DNA of 64,000 nucleotides from contig NZ_FZNR01000003.1 of the NCBI RefSeq assembly GCF_900188005.1, positions 124,001 through 188,000 on the forward strand. The letters are read 5' to 3'. Position numbers and translations under genes: made by a program. Each line of letters opens with the position of its first letter. Positions within the stretch are counted from its first letter, which is position 1. The stretch comes from Actinoplanes regularis (GTDB lineage: Bacteria > Actinomycetota > Actinomycetes > Mycobacteriales > Micromonosporaceae). The notes beneath the pieces are model-generated. The model was not told the origin of the DNA. It worked only from the letters and a program-made list of their open reading frames with translations, and made no database searches. This document shows, piece by piece, positions 46,264 to 53,577 of the stretch.

Positions 46264-46719
46264 TCAGGTGAGGCCGAGGACGGCGTTTCGGGTAGGGCGC
46301 TGGTCGATCTCCATGTAGCGGTCGGGGCCGGCCAGGGCGGCGAAACCGGAGCGGCGATAGACCTCGTGTGCGTCCTTGGTGGCGAGCAGGAGACGGAGGA
46401 TGCCACGGCCGGCCATGTCCTCGACGATGCTGTCGACCATCCAGCCGCCCAGGCCGCGACCGCGGTGCTGCTGGTCGACGAAGACGTCGCAGATCCAGGC
46501 GAAGGTGGCGCCGTCGGTGACCACGCGGGCGAAGGCCACTTGCTCGTCGCCGTGGAGGACCGAGTACGGCATCGAACCCTCGATCGAGCGGCTGACCAGT
46601 TCGTGCGGTCGGCCGGTCGCCCAGTACGACTCCTCGGCCAGCCAGCGGTGCACGCGATCCACATCGACCCGGCTCGTGTCGTCGGTCAGGACGTAGCCGT
46701 TCCGTTCGCGGTCTCCCAC
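46264..46719 (-). CDS. GNAT-family acetyltransferase
   Basis: A 151-residue acetyltransferase. The acetyl-CoA site is CDVFVDQQHRGRGLGGWMVDSI, followed by ILRLLLATKDAHEVYRRSGFAAL, the closing motif. The N-terminal DTSRVDVDRVHRWLAEESYWATGRP is typical of a widespread stand-alone GNAT subgroup. The start is GTG 46719 with AAGGAG upstream. It ends beside the 32-base repeat array. Substrate unknown. Confidence 0.88.
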   Translation of the reverse strand: MGDRERNGYVLTDDTSRVDVDRVHRWLAEESYWATGRPHELVSRSIEGSMPYSVLHGDEQVAFARVVTDGATFAWICDVFVDQQHRGRGLGGWMVDSIVEDMAGRGILRLLLATKDAHEVYRRSGFAALAGPDRYMEIDQRPTRNAVLGLT

Positions 46720-46855
46720 AGTGACTCCTTCGCGGTTTCCAGGTTCCGCCGCATCGTGTCATGGAGGCCGGACCGCCCCGCCAATACATTCCCAGCGTCT
46801 GGGGAGGCGGTACGCCCACCTCTGACACCGATGCCCCGGACAGGCCGGCTTCGAG

Positions 46856-46872
46856 ATACCGCCGGGGGGTAT
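46856..46872 (+). promoter_or_regulatory. CsoR operator overlapping the csoR promoter
   Basis: ATACCGCCGGGGGGTAT is a near-perfect palindrome of the G-tract type bound by CsoR repressors. It overlaps a TATGCT -10 candidate at 46870-46875. The expected transcription start is near 46882, the A of the csoR ATG, so the message is probably leaderless. Copper binding to CsoR would release it. Confidence 0.75.
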
Positions 46873-46881
46873 GCTCAGGGC

Positions 46882-47187
46882 ATGTCTGAGGAGGCGCACC
46901 CGCAGCACGGCCCGCACGGCTACTCCGGTGACAAGGCCGCCGTCCTCGGCCGCCTGCGTCGCATCGAGGGCCAGATCCGCGGATTGCAGCGGATGGTCGA
47001 CGAGGATACGTACTGCATCGATGTCCTGACTCAGATCTCCGCGGCGAAGAGCGCGCTGCAAGCGGTCGCGGTCGGCCTGCTGGAAGACCACCTGTCGCAC
47101 TGCGTCGTGGACGCGGCCCGGGCCGGTGACCCGTCCGCCAAGGTCAAAGAGGCGTCCGACGCGATCGCCCGATTGATCAAGTCCTGA
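46882..47187 (+). CDS. csoR: CsoR-type copper-sensing repressor
   Basis: A 101-residue all-helical repressor (DUF156/CsoR-RcnR family). Copper ligands are visible as Cys in EDTYCIDVL and His-Cys in EDHLSHCVVDAA, giving the Cys-His-Cys site, with RLRRIEGQIRGLQRMVDED as the DNA-binding first helix. A His-rich start (HPQHGPHG) may add metal contacts. A palindromic operator lies 10 bases upstream of its ATG. copZ follows 53 bases later. It controls copper homeostasis here, itself and copZ at least. Confidence 0.93.
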   Translation: MSEEAHPQHGPHGYSGDKAAVLGRLRRIEGQIRGLQRMVDEDTYCIDVLTQISAAKSALQAVAVGLLEDHLSHCVVDAARAGDPSAKVKEASDAIARLIKS

Positions 47188-47240
47188 GCGGACACCGCTG
47201 AAATAGCGGAAATCTCCAAAATCTCCGAAAGGCGAATGTC

Positions 47241-47453
47241 ATGGCTGTGACCAGCACCTACACCGTCAAGGGCATGACCTGCTCGCACTGCGTCAAAGCG
47301 GTGACCGAGGAGATCTCGGCGCTTCCCGGCGTCTCCGATGTGCAGGTCGACCTCGGTTCCGGCGGGGTGTCGGTGACCAGCGCGGCGCCGCTGACCGACG
47401 ACGCGGTGCGCGCGGCGGTCGATGAGGCCGGCTACGAGCTCGCGGATGCCTGA
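47241..47453 (+). CDS. copZ: Copper chaperone, HMA domain (CopZ)
   Basis: A 70-residue single HMA domain: YTVKGMTCSHCVKAVTEEISALPGV holds the MTCxxC metal-binding loop, and the remainder forms the ferredoxin-like fold ending in VDEAGYEL. CopZ carries Cu(I) to an exporter or to CsoR. No P-type ATPase gene is in the window, so the partner exporter must be encoded elsewhere. ATG 47241 follows GAAAGGCG. It ends 14 bases before the next gene. Confidence 0.93.
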   Translation: MAVTSTYTVKGMTCSHCVKAVTEEISALPGVSDVQVDLGSGGVSVTSAAPLTDDAVRAAVDEAGYELADA

Positions 47454-47466
47454 CCGAGAGACGGGC

Positions 47467-48510
47467 ATGGCCGAGCCTCGCAAGAAATCCAGGTGGGCCC
47501 TGGATCTGACGGACGCGGAGCTGACCGGAGCGGAGCTGACGGATTCGCACCCGACCGATGAGGCCGCCGCGCCGGCCCGCTCCGGCCCCGAGGGGCGTGA
47601 CGCCTTCCGCCTGGCCGCGTTCGGCGCCCTGCTGATCGTCGTGCTCTTCGCGGGGTACGGCCTGGGCCGGCTCAACAACGGCACCTCCGCCGACATCTCC
47701 GTGACTCCCACGGCCACGACCACCGCCGGTACCCCGGTGATGAACGAGGCCATGCCGCACACGCACGGCACCACCGGCGCCGGCCTTCCCCTGGCCGCCG
47801 GTGCCGCGGTCGGGGGCCTCTCGCTCAGCTCCGACGGCCTCACCCTGCGCCCGGCCGGCACCATGTTCCAGGCGGGCAGGAAACAGCGGCTCAGCTTCAC
47901 GATCGTGGCGGCGAGCGGCGTCCCGGTCACGTCGTACGCGATCGTTCACGACAAGCCGTTGCACCTGATCGTGGCGCGCCGTGACCTCACCGGCTTCCAG
48001 CACCTGCACCCGGAGATGTCCGCCGACGGCTCCTGGGGCATCGACCTGACCCTGGCCGAGCCGGGCAGCTATCGGATGATCGCCGATTTCACCGCGCTGG
48101 TCGGTGGTCAGCAGGTGGCCACGACGCTGGGCAGTGACCTGACGGTCGCCGGCGACTACACCCCGAAGCCGCTCCCCGCGCCGGAGCGGACGACCACGGC
48201 GACGGCGGGCCTCACCGTCACCTACGAGGGAACGCCCAGCACCCGGGCCGTCCAGCCGCTGCTGATGACGGTGACCGGCACGGACGGCAAACCCGCCGCG
48301 GTCGAGCCGTACCTAGGCGCCTACGGCCACCTGGTGGTGCTGCGCCAGGGCGACCTCGCCTACCTGCATGTCCACCCCGAGCAGCAACTCGTCGACGGCA
48401 AGGTCAAATTCTGGCTGACCGCCCCCAGCCCCGGTGACTACCGGATGTTCTTCGACTTCCAGGTCGGCGGCCGGGTGCAGACCGCCGAGTGGACGCTGAA
48501 GGTCAACTGA
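47467..48510 (+). CDS. Membrane-anchored protein with two repeated domains, copper-locus member
   Basis: A 347-residue protein with a cytoplasmic tail, one membrane helix (about 45-67) and a large extracytoplasmic region. That region has two related segments with HLHP-type strings: FQHLHPEMSADGSWGIDLTLAEPGSYRMIADF (about 180-215) and YLHVHPEQQLVDGKVKFWLTAPSPGDYRMFFDFQVGG (about 300-340). The His pairs and NEAMPHTHG near the membrane suggest metal binding. It sits 14 bases after copZ (or overlaps it if ATG 47446 is the start). GAGAG six bases before ATG 47467 decided the start. An envelope copper-binding role is inferred from place and His content. Confidence 0.75.
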   Translation: MAEPRKKSRWALDLTDAELTGAELTDSHPTDEAAAPARSGPEGRDAFRLAAFGALLIVVLFAGYGLGRLNNGTSADISVTPTATTTAGTPVMNEAMPHTHGTTGAGLPLAAGAAVGGLSLSSDGLTLRPAGTMFQAGRKQRLSFTIVAASGVPVTSYAIVHDKPLHLIVARRDLTGFQHLHPEMSADGSWGIDLTLAEPGSYRMIADFTALVGGQQVATTLGSDLTVAGDYTPKPLPAPERTTTATAGLTVTYEGTPSTRAVQPLLMTVTGTDGKPAAVEPYLGAYGHLVVLRQGDLAYLHVHPEQQLVDGKVKFWLTAPSPGDYRMFFDFQVGGRVQTAEWTLKVN

Positions 48511-49639
48511 GCATCAGGGCCAGCGCCGGTTTCACACCCCACTGCCCGACCAGCGCGTCGTATTCCGCGCGCTGTTCGGCGGTGGGCGTCGCGCCCGTCC
48601 GGCGGGCGCGCAGCAGCAGGTTGCGTGGGGTGTGCGCGGAGTCGACGAACTCCACGACGTCCACCCGGTAACCGTTCAGCCGGAGCAGGGCGGCGCGCAG
48701 CGAGTCGGTGAGGACGTCGGCGAAGCGCTCCCGGAGGATCGCGTGCCGGGTGATCTCACCGTACGGCGACGGGGCGGTGTTGCCCTTGAGCTGTGCGGCG
48801 ATGTCGTGGTGGCAGCACGGCGCGGCCAGCACCCAGTGGGCTCCCCAGCGCACGGCCTGGGCCAGCGCCTGATCGGTCGCGGTGTCGCAGGCGTGCAGCG
48901 CGAGCACCAGATCCGGGGTGAACGGCAGGTCGGCCGCCTCGATCGTGCCGGCCACGAAGGTCACCTCGGCGGAGCAGCCGAGCTGCTCGGCGACGGCACT
49001 GTTGCGTACCCGCTGATCCTCGCGGACGTCGACGCCGGCGACCTCGACCGCAACGCCGCGCTCGGCCAGATACCGGTAGGCGGCGAAGGTCAGATAGGCG
49101 TTTCCGCAGCCCAGGTCGACGACGCGGAGCGTCGGCGGCAGCTGCTCGGGCAGTGTGGCGGCCAGCGCCCGCAGGAAGGCGTCGATCTGCCGCCGCTTGG
49201 CCGCATTACCCCCGAGCACCTCGAAGAGCGGGTCGCCCGGGTCGAGCAGCCACTGCTTGGCGCGGTCATGCGTGGTCTCCGGGGAAGGCCCGGCCGCGGC
49301 GGAGCGATGCACCTGGGCCTCGCCCTTCTTGGTGATCCGCAGTTGGAAAGTGACCGAGCCGGTCTCCACGTGCCAGTTGCCGAACGGCTCGGCGAGCAGC
49401 TCGTCGATCGCGGCGGTGGCCTCCGCGCCGGGCGTGACGTTCCGCGTGTAGGGCCGGGAACCGTCATCGGTGACGATCTGCAGCCTCGGACCGCTCTTCA
49501 AAGAGACGGGGCGAATCTGGGCACGGGTGACCGAGGGCACCTGCCCGCGGCGCCGGCCGGCCGCGACGGCACGGGTCAGCCCCGGGGTGAGGAGGAGTTC
49601 GCGCACCTCGGCGAGGGCTTGATCGAGCGGTTGTGGCAT
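48503..49639 (-). CDS. SAM-dependent methyltransferase (METTL25/RRNAD1-like)
   Basis: A 378-residue protein. Residues 1-130 are a separate N-terminal region (VTFQLRITKKGEAQVHRS). The methyltransferase domain begins RVVDLGCGNAYLTFAAYRYL (SAM motif I), with GVDVREDQ (motif II) and LVLALHACDTATDQAL in the catalytic region, where the HACD string is typical of the family that includes METTL25 and RRNAD1. A conserved APCCHHDIA follows. Substrate is unknown; rRNA or tRNA is suggested for the family. Its stop overlaps the copper-locus gene by 8 bases on the opposite strand. Confidence 0.85.
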   Translation of the reverse strand: MPQPLDQALAEVRELLLTPGLTRAVAAGRRRGQVPSVTRAQIRPVSLKSGPRLQIVTDDGSRPYTRNVTPGAEATAAIDELLAEPFGNWHVETGSVTFQLRITKKGEAQVHRSAAAGPSPETTHDRAKQWLLDPGDPLFEVLGGNAAKRRQIDAFLRALAATLPEQLPPTLRVVDLGCGNAYLTFAAYRYLAERGVAVEVAGVDVREDQRVRNSAVAEQLGCSAEVTFVAGTIEAADLPFTPDLVLALHACDTATDQALAQAVRWGAHWVLAAPCCHHDIAAQLKGNTAPSPYGEITRHAILRERFADVLTDSLRAALLRLNGYRVDVVEFVDSAHTPRNLLLRARRTGATPTAEQRAEYDALVGQWGVKPALALMLS

Positions 49640-49736
49640 GACTCCATTCTGCCCGCCCCGTCAGATCAGGCTGAGGGGCTGTGGACAGCGGCTCCACGCC
49701 GCTAGGTTGATCGATGGGCGGCGAAGGGAAGCTCCG

Positions 49737-50393
49737 ATGTGGCATCTGACGGACCTACCGGCCACCGGCGCGCTCTCGGCCCAGCTGCGGAGCATCCTCT
49801 CGGACGCGTTCGCCGCCACGCGCCGTAGCCGCTTCGTCGAGTGCCTGTCCACCGGCCGCCTGCCGATCGCCGCCTATGCGGAGCTCGTCGCCCAGCACTG
49901 GTTCGTCTACGAATCGCTGGAGCTGGCGACGGCCGCGATGACCGACGACCCGGTGGCGGGCCGGTTCTACTTCCCGGAGCTGTACCGGGTCCCGGAGCTC
50001 GAGGCCGACCTGCGTTTCCTGCACGGCCCGCGCTGGCAGAGCCGGATCGCCGCGCTGCCGGCCACCACGACCTACTGCACCCGGATCAGGTGCGCGGCGT
50101 TCGACCGGGCGACCGGCTATGTCGCCCACCACGGCGCGCGCTATCTCAGTGATCTCGACGGCGGCCAGTGGCTGGGCGCGGCAGTCCTGGAGGCGTACGC
50201 CTTCCGCCGCCAGGGGTACCGCTTCTTCGTCTTCGAGGGCGTCGATCCGGAGCTGTTCCGGGCGCGTTACCTCGACCGCCTGGACACCACGCCGTGGAGT
50301 CGTACCGAGCGGGAGGCGTTCCTGGCCGAGGCGGCCGCGGCCGTCCGGCTCAACCTCGACCTGCTGACCGACCTGGGGAACCGCTGGACCTGA
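49737..50393 (+). CDS. Heme oxygenase-like protein, proximal histidine missing
   Basis: A 218-residue protein of the biliverdin-type heme oxygenase fold. The distal-helix signature is clear in YVAHHGARYLSDLDGGQWLG and the middle in QHWFVYESLELATAAM and WQSRIAALPATTTYCTR; the end is NLDLLTDLGNRW. Compared, from memory, with C. diphtheriae HmuO, the first helix reads AFAATRRSRF where HmuO has AHEKAENSTF, so the proximal heme ligand (His20 in HmuO) is Phe25 here, with no gap needed to align. It may bind heme through another residue, or have lost heme cleavage. ATG 49737 has a GGGAAG site. It is monocistronic. Confidence 0.85.
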   Translation: MWHLTDLPATGALSAQLRSILSDAFAATRRSRFVECLSTGRLPIAAYAELVAQHWFVYESLELATAAMTDDPVAGRFYFPELYRVPELEADLRFLHGPRWQSRIAALPATTTYCTRIRCAAFDRATGYVAHHGARYLSDLDGGQWLGAAVLEAYAFRRQGYRFFVFEGVDPELFRARYLDRLDTTPWSRTEREAFLAEAAAAVRLNLDLLTDLGNRWT

Positions 50394-50411
50394 GGCGGTA
50401 CGGCGGAGGAA

Positions 50412-50439
50412 TCCTGGGACCGGAAAGGCGATCCCAGGA
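50412..50439. terminator. Terminator between convergent heme-oxygenase-like and helicase genes
   Basis: An 8-base stem TCCTGGGA (50412-50419) with TCCCAGGA (50432-50439) and a 12-base loop, between the two stops. Confidence 0.6.
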
Positions 50440-50452
50440 CTCGGCGAACGCC

Positions 50453-52255
50453 TCAGGCCTCGGCGGTGCCGACGCCCGCCTCGGAACCGCCGGTCATGCT
50501 CTCGGCCGGCTGATCCGTGCCGGCATCCCGGCTGGTCCGCCGGCGGCGCCGCGGACGGGACTCCTCCGAGGAGTCGGCGGGGCCTTCGGGAGAAGGCGCC
50601 AGCGGGGCATCGGCCGACGATTCCAGTGGAGCGGAATCCGAGAACGGCAGCGCGGTGGTGGTCCGGCGACGACGGTTTCGGCTGCGCGGAGCCTGCTCCT
50701 CAGGAGCCGAGGGCGACTCCGCCGACGACTCGTCCGTTGTTCCGTTCGTACCGCCGGGCTCGGAACCCTGGTCCTCGACGACCCGGCGCCGGCGCCGCTG
50801 CCGTGCGGGCCGCTCCGCGCCTTCCTCGGAGGACGACGCGGCCGAGCCGTCGGACGAGGCCGGACCGGATCCGCCACGTGACCGCCCACCGCGATCGCCG
50901 CGGTCGCCGCGTCCACCCCGGTCGCCGCGCGACCGGCGGCGTCCGCCACCGCCGAGGTCCTCCTCGACCTCGGCGGAGAGGCCGGCCCGGTTCCGCTCCG
51001 CGGTCGGCAGGGTGCCCGAGATGTCGGTCGGAATGTCCAGGTCGGCGTAGAGCGCGGGGCTGGTGTGGTACGTCTCCGGCGGCTCCGGCATGCTCAGCCC
51101 GAGCGACTTGTCGATCAGTACCCAGCGCGGCATGTCCTCCCAGTCCACGAACGTCACCGCGACACCGGTGGCGCCCGCGCGGCCGGTCCGGCCGATGCGG
51201 TGCGTGTAGGTCTCCGGGTCCTCCGGGCAGTCGTAGTTGAGGACGTGGGTGACGCCGGAGACGTCCAGGCCGCGGGCGGCCACGTCGGTCGCGACCAGCA
51301 CGTCGATCTTGCCGCTGCGGAAGGCCCGGAGGGCCCGCTCGCGCGCGCCCTGGCCCAGGTCGCCGTGGACCGCGGCGACCGCGAAGCCACGGAAGTCCAG
51401 CTCCTCGGCGACCTTGTCGGCGGCCCGCTTGGTCCGCGTGAAGATCATCGTGAGGCTGCGGTCGTTGGCCTGGAGGATCCGCGCCACCATCTCGATCTTG
51501 TTGAGCGGATGGGTGCGGTAGACGACCTGCTTGGTCAGCGGCGACGGGCCGCTCTCCGTCGTGTGGCCGGCGTGGATGGTCATCGGGTTACGCAGGAACC
51601 GGCGGGACAGCGCCACGATCGGGTCCGGCATGGTGGCCGAGAAGAGCATGGTCTGGCGCTGAACGGGGAGCATCGCCAGGATCTTCTCGACGTCGTCCAG
51701 GAAGCCCAGGTCGAGCATCCGGTCCGCCTCGTCGAGCACCAGCGCGCGGACCGAGCCCAGCTTCAGGTGCTTCTGCTTGGCCAGGTCGAGCAGCCGGCCG
51801 GGGGTGCCGACGAGAATCTCGACGCCCTTCTTCAGGGTGTCGACCTGCGGCTCGTACGCGACACCGCCGTAGATCGGCAGGACCCGGACACCCCGGGTGC
51901 TGCCGGCCGCGGCCAGGTCGCGGGCCACCTGCAGGCCCAGTTCACGGGTCGGGACGACGATCAGGGCCTGGGGCTGGCCGTCGGCGCCCTCGGAGGGGGC
52001 GAGAACCCGCTCCAGCAGTGGCAGGCCGAAGCCCAGGGTCTTGCCGGTGCCGGTCGGGGCCTGGCCGATGAGGTCGGTGCCGCGCAGCGCGACGGGCAGC
52101 GCGTACTCCTGGATGGCGAAGGCGTGCGTGATGCCGGCCTTGGCCAGCGCCTCCACGGTCTCGGGGCGGACGCCCAGCTCGGCGAAGGTGGGACTGTCCG
52201 AGCGGACCGGAGCGCGGTTCGTTACGGGGATCAGAGCTTGCTCATTGTCGGTCAT
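50453..52255 (-). CDS. rhlE: DEAD-box RNA helicase (RhlE-like)
   Basis: A 600-residue helicase. Q motif near FAIQEYALP, then GQAPTGTGKT (Walker A), VPTRELGLQV (Ia), DEADRMLD (II), FSATMP (III), TRTKRAAD and AHRIGRTGRAG (VI). A long C-terminal tail (about 415-600) is Arg/Gly/Ser-rich (RGGRGDRGDRGG, RRRRRR) and probably binds RNA. It remodels RNA in ribosome assembly or decay, often at low temperature. The gene neighbours DUF3107, TetR and DUF3152 genes, the same set as around Rv3211 in M. tuberculosis. The 240 bases upstream hold a leader without a gene. Confidence 0.92.
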   Translation of the reverse strand: MTDNEQALIPVTNRAPVRSDSPTFAELGVRPETVEALAKAGITHAFAIQEYALPVALRGTDLIGQAPTGTGKTLGFGLPLLERVLAPSEGADGQPQALIVVPTRELGLQVARDLAAAGSTRGVRVLPIYGGVAYEPQVDTLKKGVEILVGTPGRLLDLAKQKHLKLGSVRALVLDEADRMLDLGFLDDVEKILAMLPVQRQTMLFSATMPDPIVALSRRFLRNPMTIHAGHTTESGPSPLTKQVVYRTHPLNKIEMVARILQANDRSLTMIFTRTKRAADKVAEELDFRGFAVAAVHGDLGQGARERALRAFRSGKIDVLVATDVAARGLDVSGVTHVLNYDCPEDPETYTHRIGRTGRAGATGVAVTFVDWEDMPRWVLIDKSLGLSMPEPPETYHTSPALYADLDIPTDISGTLPTAERNRAGLSAEVEEDLGGGGRRRSRGDRGGRGDRGDRGGRSRGGSGPASSDGSAASSSEEGAERPARQRRRRRVVEDQGSEPGGTNGTTDESSAESPSAPEEQAPRSRNRRRRTTTALPFSDSAPLESSADAPLAPSPEGPADSSEESRPRRRRRTSRDAGTDQPAESMTGGSEAGVGTAEA

Positions 52256-52458
52256 GAAGATTTACGGGTGCCCTCTCGTGGTGCGCCCGTCGAATGTTCT
52301 GGGGCGCGGTCTGTAGTGAGGCGCGGGCCGCACGCTCGAAAGCGGGCCACACGCCGGGGCCGCCGACCTTGTCAAAATCGGATCTTGACAGATCGACGTC
52401 GGCGGCGACACCAGCCACTCTACCCGACCCAATAGCAGACACACCTGAGAGCAGTTGC

Positions 52459-52490
52459 AGGAGGGAACCCTGCGACCAGGGTCCCCTCCT
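52459..52490 (-). terminator. Terminator after the DUF3107 gene
   Basis: A 14-base stem, AGGAGGGAACCCTG (52459-52472) with 52477-52490 (one mismatch), loop CGAC, 7 bases past the stop on the minus strand. Confidence 0.8.
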
Positions 52491-52496
52491 GTCAAT

Positions 52497-52721
52497 TCAG
52501 CGAGTGGTGAAGCCGAACGGCCGGTGCGAGGCCTCGGCGATCTCCACGTAAGCCAGCTTGGCGACCGGAATGATCACCTTGCGGCCCTTCTCATCAGCGA
52601 GCGAAAGGACGCCGTCCTTGGCCAGAGCCTCGGACACTGCCTGCTCGACCTCCGCCGGAGTCTGAGCACTTTCCAGCACGAGCTCACGCGGCGTATGTTG
52701 CACGCCGATCTTGACCTCCAC
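52497..52721 (-). CDS. DUF3107 protein (TB9.4-like)
   Basis: A 74-residue protein: EVKIGVQHTPRELVLESAQTPAEVEQAVSEAL and DEKGRKVIIPVAKLAYVEIAEASHRPFGF. This is the DUF3107 signature, as in M. tuberculosis TB9.4 (Rv3208A). GTG 52721 is chosen because GGAGG lies 5 bases upstream; the TTG at 52739 precedes that site. Function unknown. It is read away from the DEAD-box gene end and follows the TetR gene on the minus strand. Confidence 0.9.
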   Translation of the reverse strand: MEVKIGVQHTPRELVLESAQTPAEVEQAVSEALAKDGVLSLADEKGRKVIIPVAKLAYVEIAEASHRPFGFTTR

Positions 52722-52759
52722 GGAGTCCTCCTTTGTCAACCGTGTACCGCTTCGAAAGG

Positions 52760-53419
52760 CTATCCGATTTCCGGTGTGGTTCCGGCCGTTGAACCGCCCT
52801 GGAGGGGGAAGCTCGCGATCCCACGCCAGATCAGAGCGGCGACGAGGCTCTCCGCTTCAGCTTTGGGCGTACGCCGGCCGTTCGCCAGCCAGTACTGAGC
52901 GGCCGCGCCGGAGGCCCCGGCGAGCCCGGAGGCGAGCAGCTGAGCCTGGTCCGGTCGCAGGCCGGTGTCCGAGATGATGGTCTCCGTCAGGGCCTCGATG
53001 CAGCCCTGCTCGACCCGCTCCACCCGCTGCCGCACCTGCGGGTCGTTCCGCAGATCGGACTCGAAGACCAGACGGAACGCCTCGCTCTCGTGATCCATGA
53101 AGTCGAAGTAGGCCTGGACCGCGCCCTTCACCCGCTCCTTGTTGTCCGGCGTGGCCAGCAGCGATCCGCGCACCTTGGCGATTATCGCGTCGCAGTGCGT
53201 GTCCAGCAGGGCCAGGTAGAGCTCGAGCTTGCCGGGGAAGTGTTGGTAGAGCACGGGCTTGGAGACGCCCGCGCGTTCCGCGATGTCGTCCATCGCGGCG
53301 GCGTGGTACCCGTGCGCGACGAAAATTTGCTGGGCGGCGGCCAGCAGTTGCTTACGGCGTGCCGAGCGTGGCAGCCGAGTGGGGCGAGTGGTCTGAGCCC
53401 CGCCGGACGCGGCGGTCAT
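52760..53419 (-). CDS. TetR-family transcriptional regulator
   Basis: A 219-residue regulator. The N-terminal helix-turn-helix reads LLAAAQQIFVAHGYHAAAMDDIAERAGVSKPVLYQHFPGKLELY, the classic TetR pattern, followed by an all-helical ligand and dimer domain. It resembles Rv3208 of M. tuberculosis in place and wording. The start is ATG 53419. It is divergent from the large Pro-rich protein gene, and the 158-base gap contains TTGTCGCG-type repeats that may be its operator. Target genes and ligand unknown. Confidence 0.9.
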   Translation of the reverse strand: MTAASGGAQTTRPTRLPRSARRKQLLAAAQQIFVAHGYHAAAMDDIAERAGVSKPVLYQHFPGKLELYLALLDTHCDAIIAKVRGSLLATPDNKERVKGAVQAYFDFMDHESEAFRLVFESDLRNDPQVRQRVERVEQGCIEALTETIISDTGLRPDQAQLLASGLAGASGAAAQYWLANGRRTPKAEAESLVAALIWRGIASFPLQGGSTAGTTPEIG

Positions 53420-53577
53420 ATCTGGTGAACCTCCAGGGGGTCGGTCCCCGCGGTTTGTCGGCGCGGATTGCCCGGATCGGCGCTTGTCGCGGTCGTGTGG
53501 GCAATTGTCGCGACGCTGCAACTTATCGCCACTGCAACCACACGGTAGCCTCAGCGGGGGCGAGCGAGGAGCACGCG

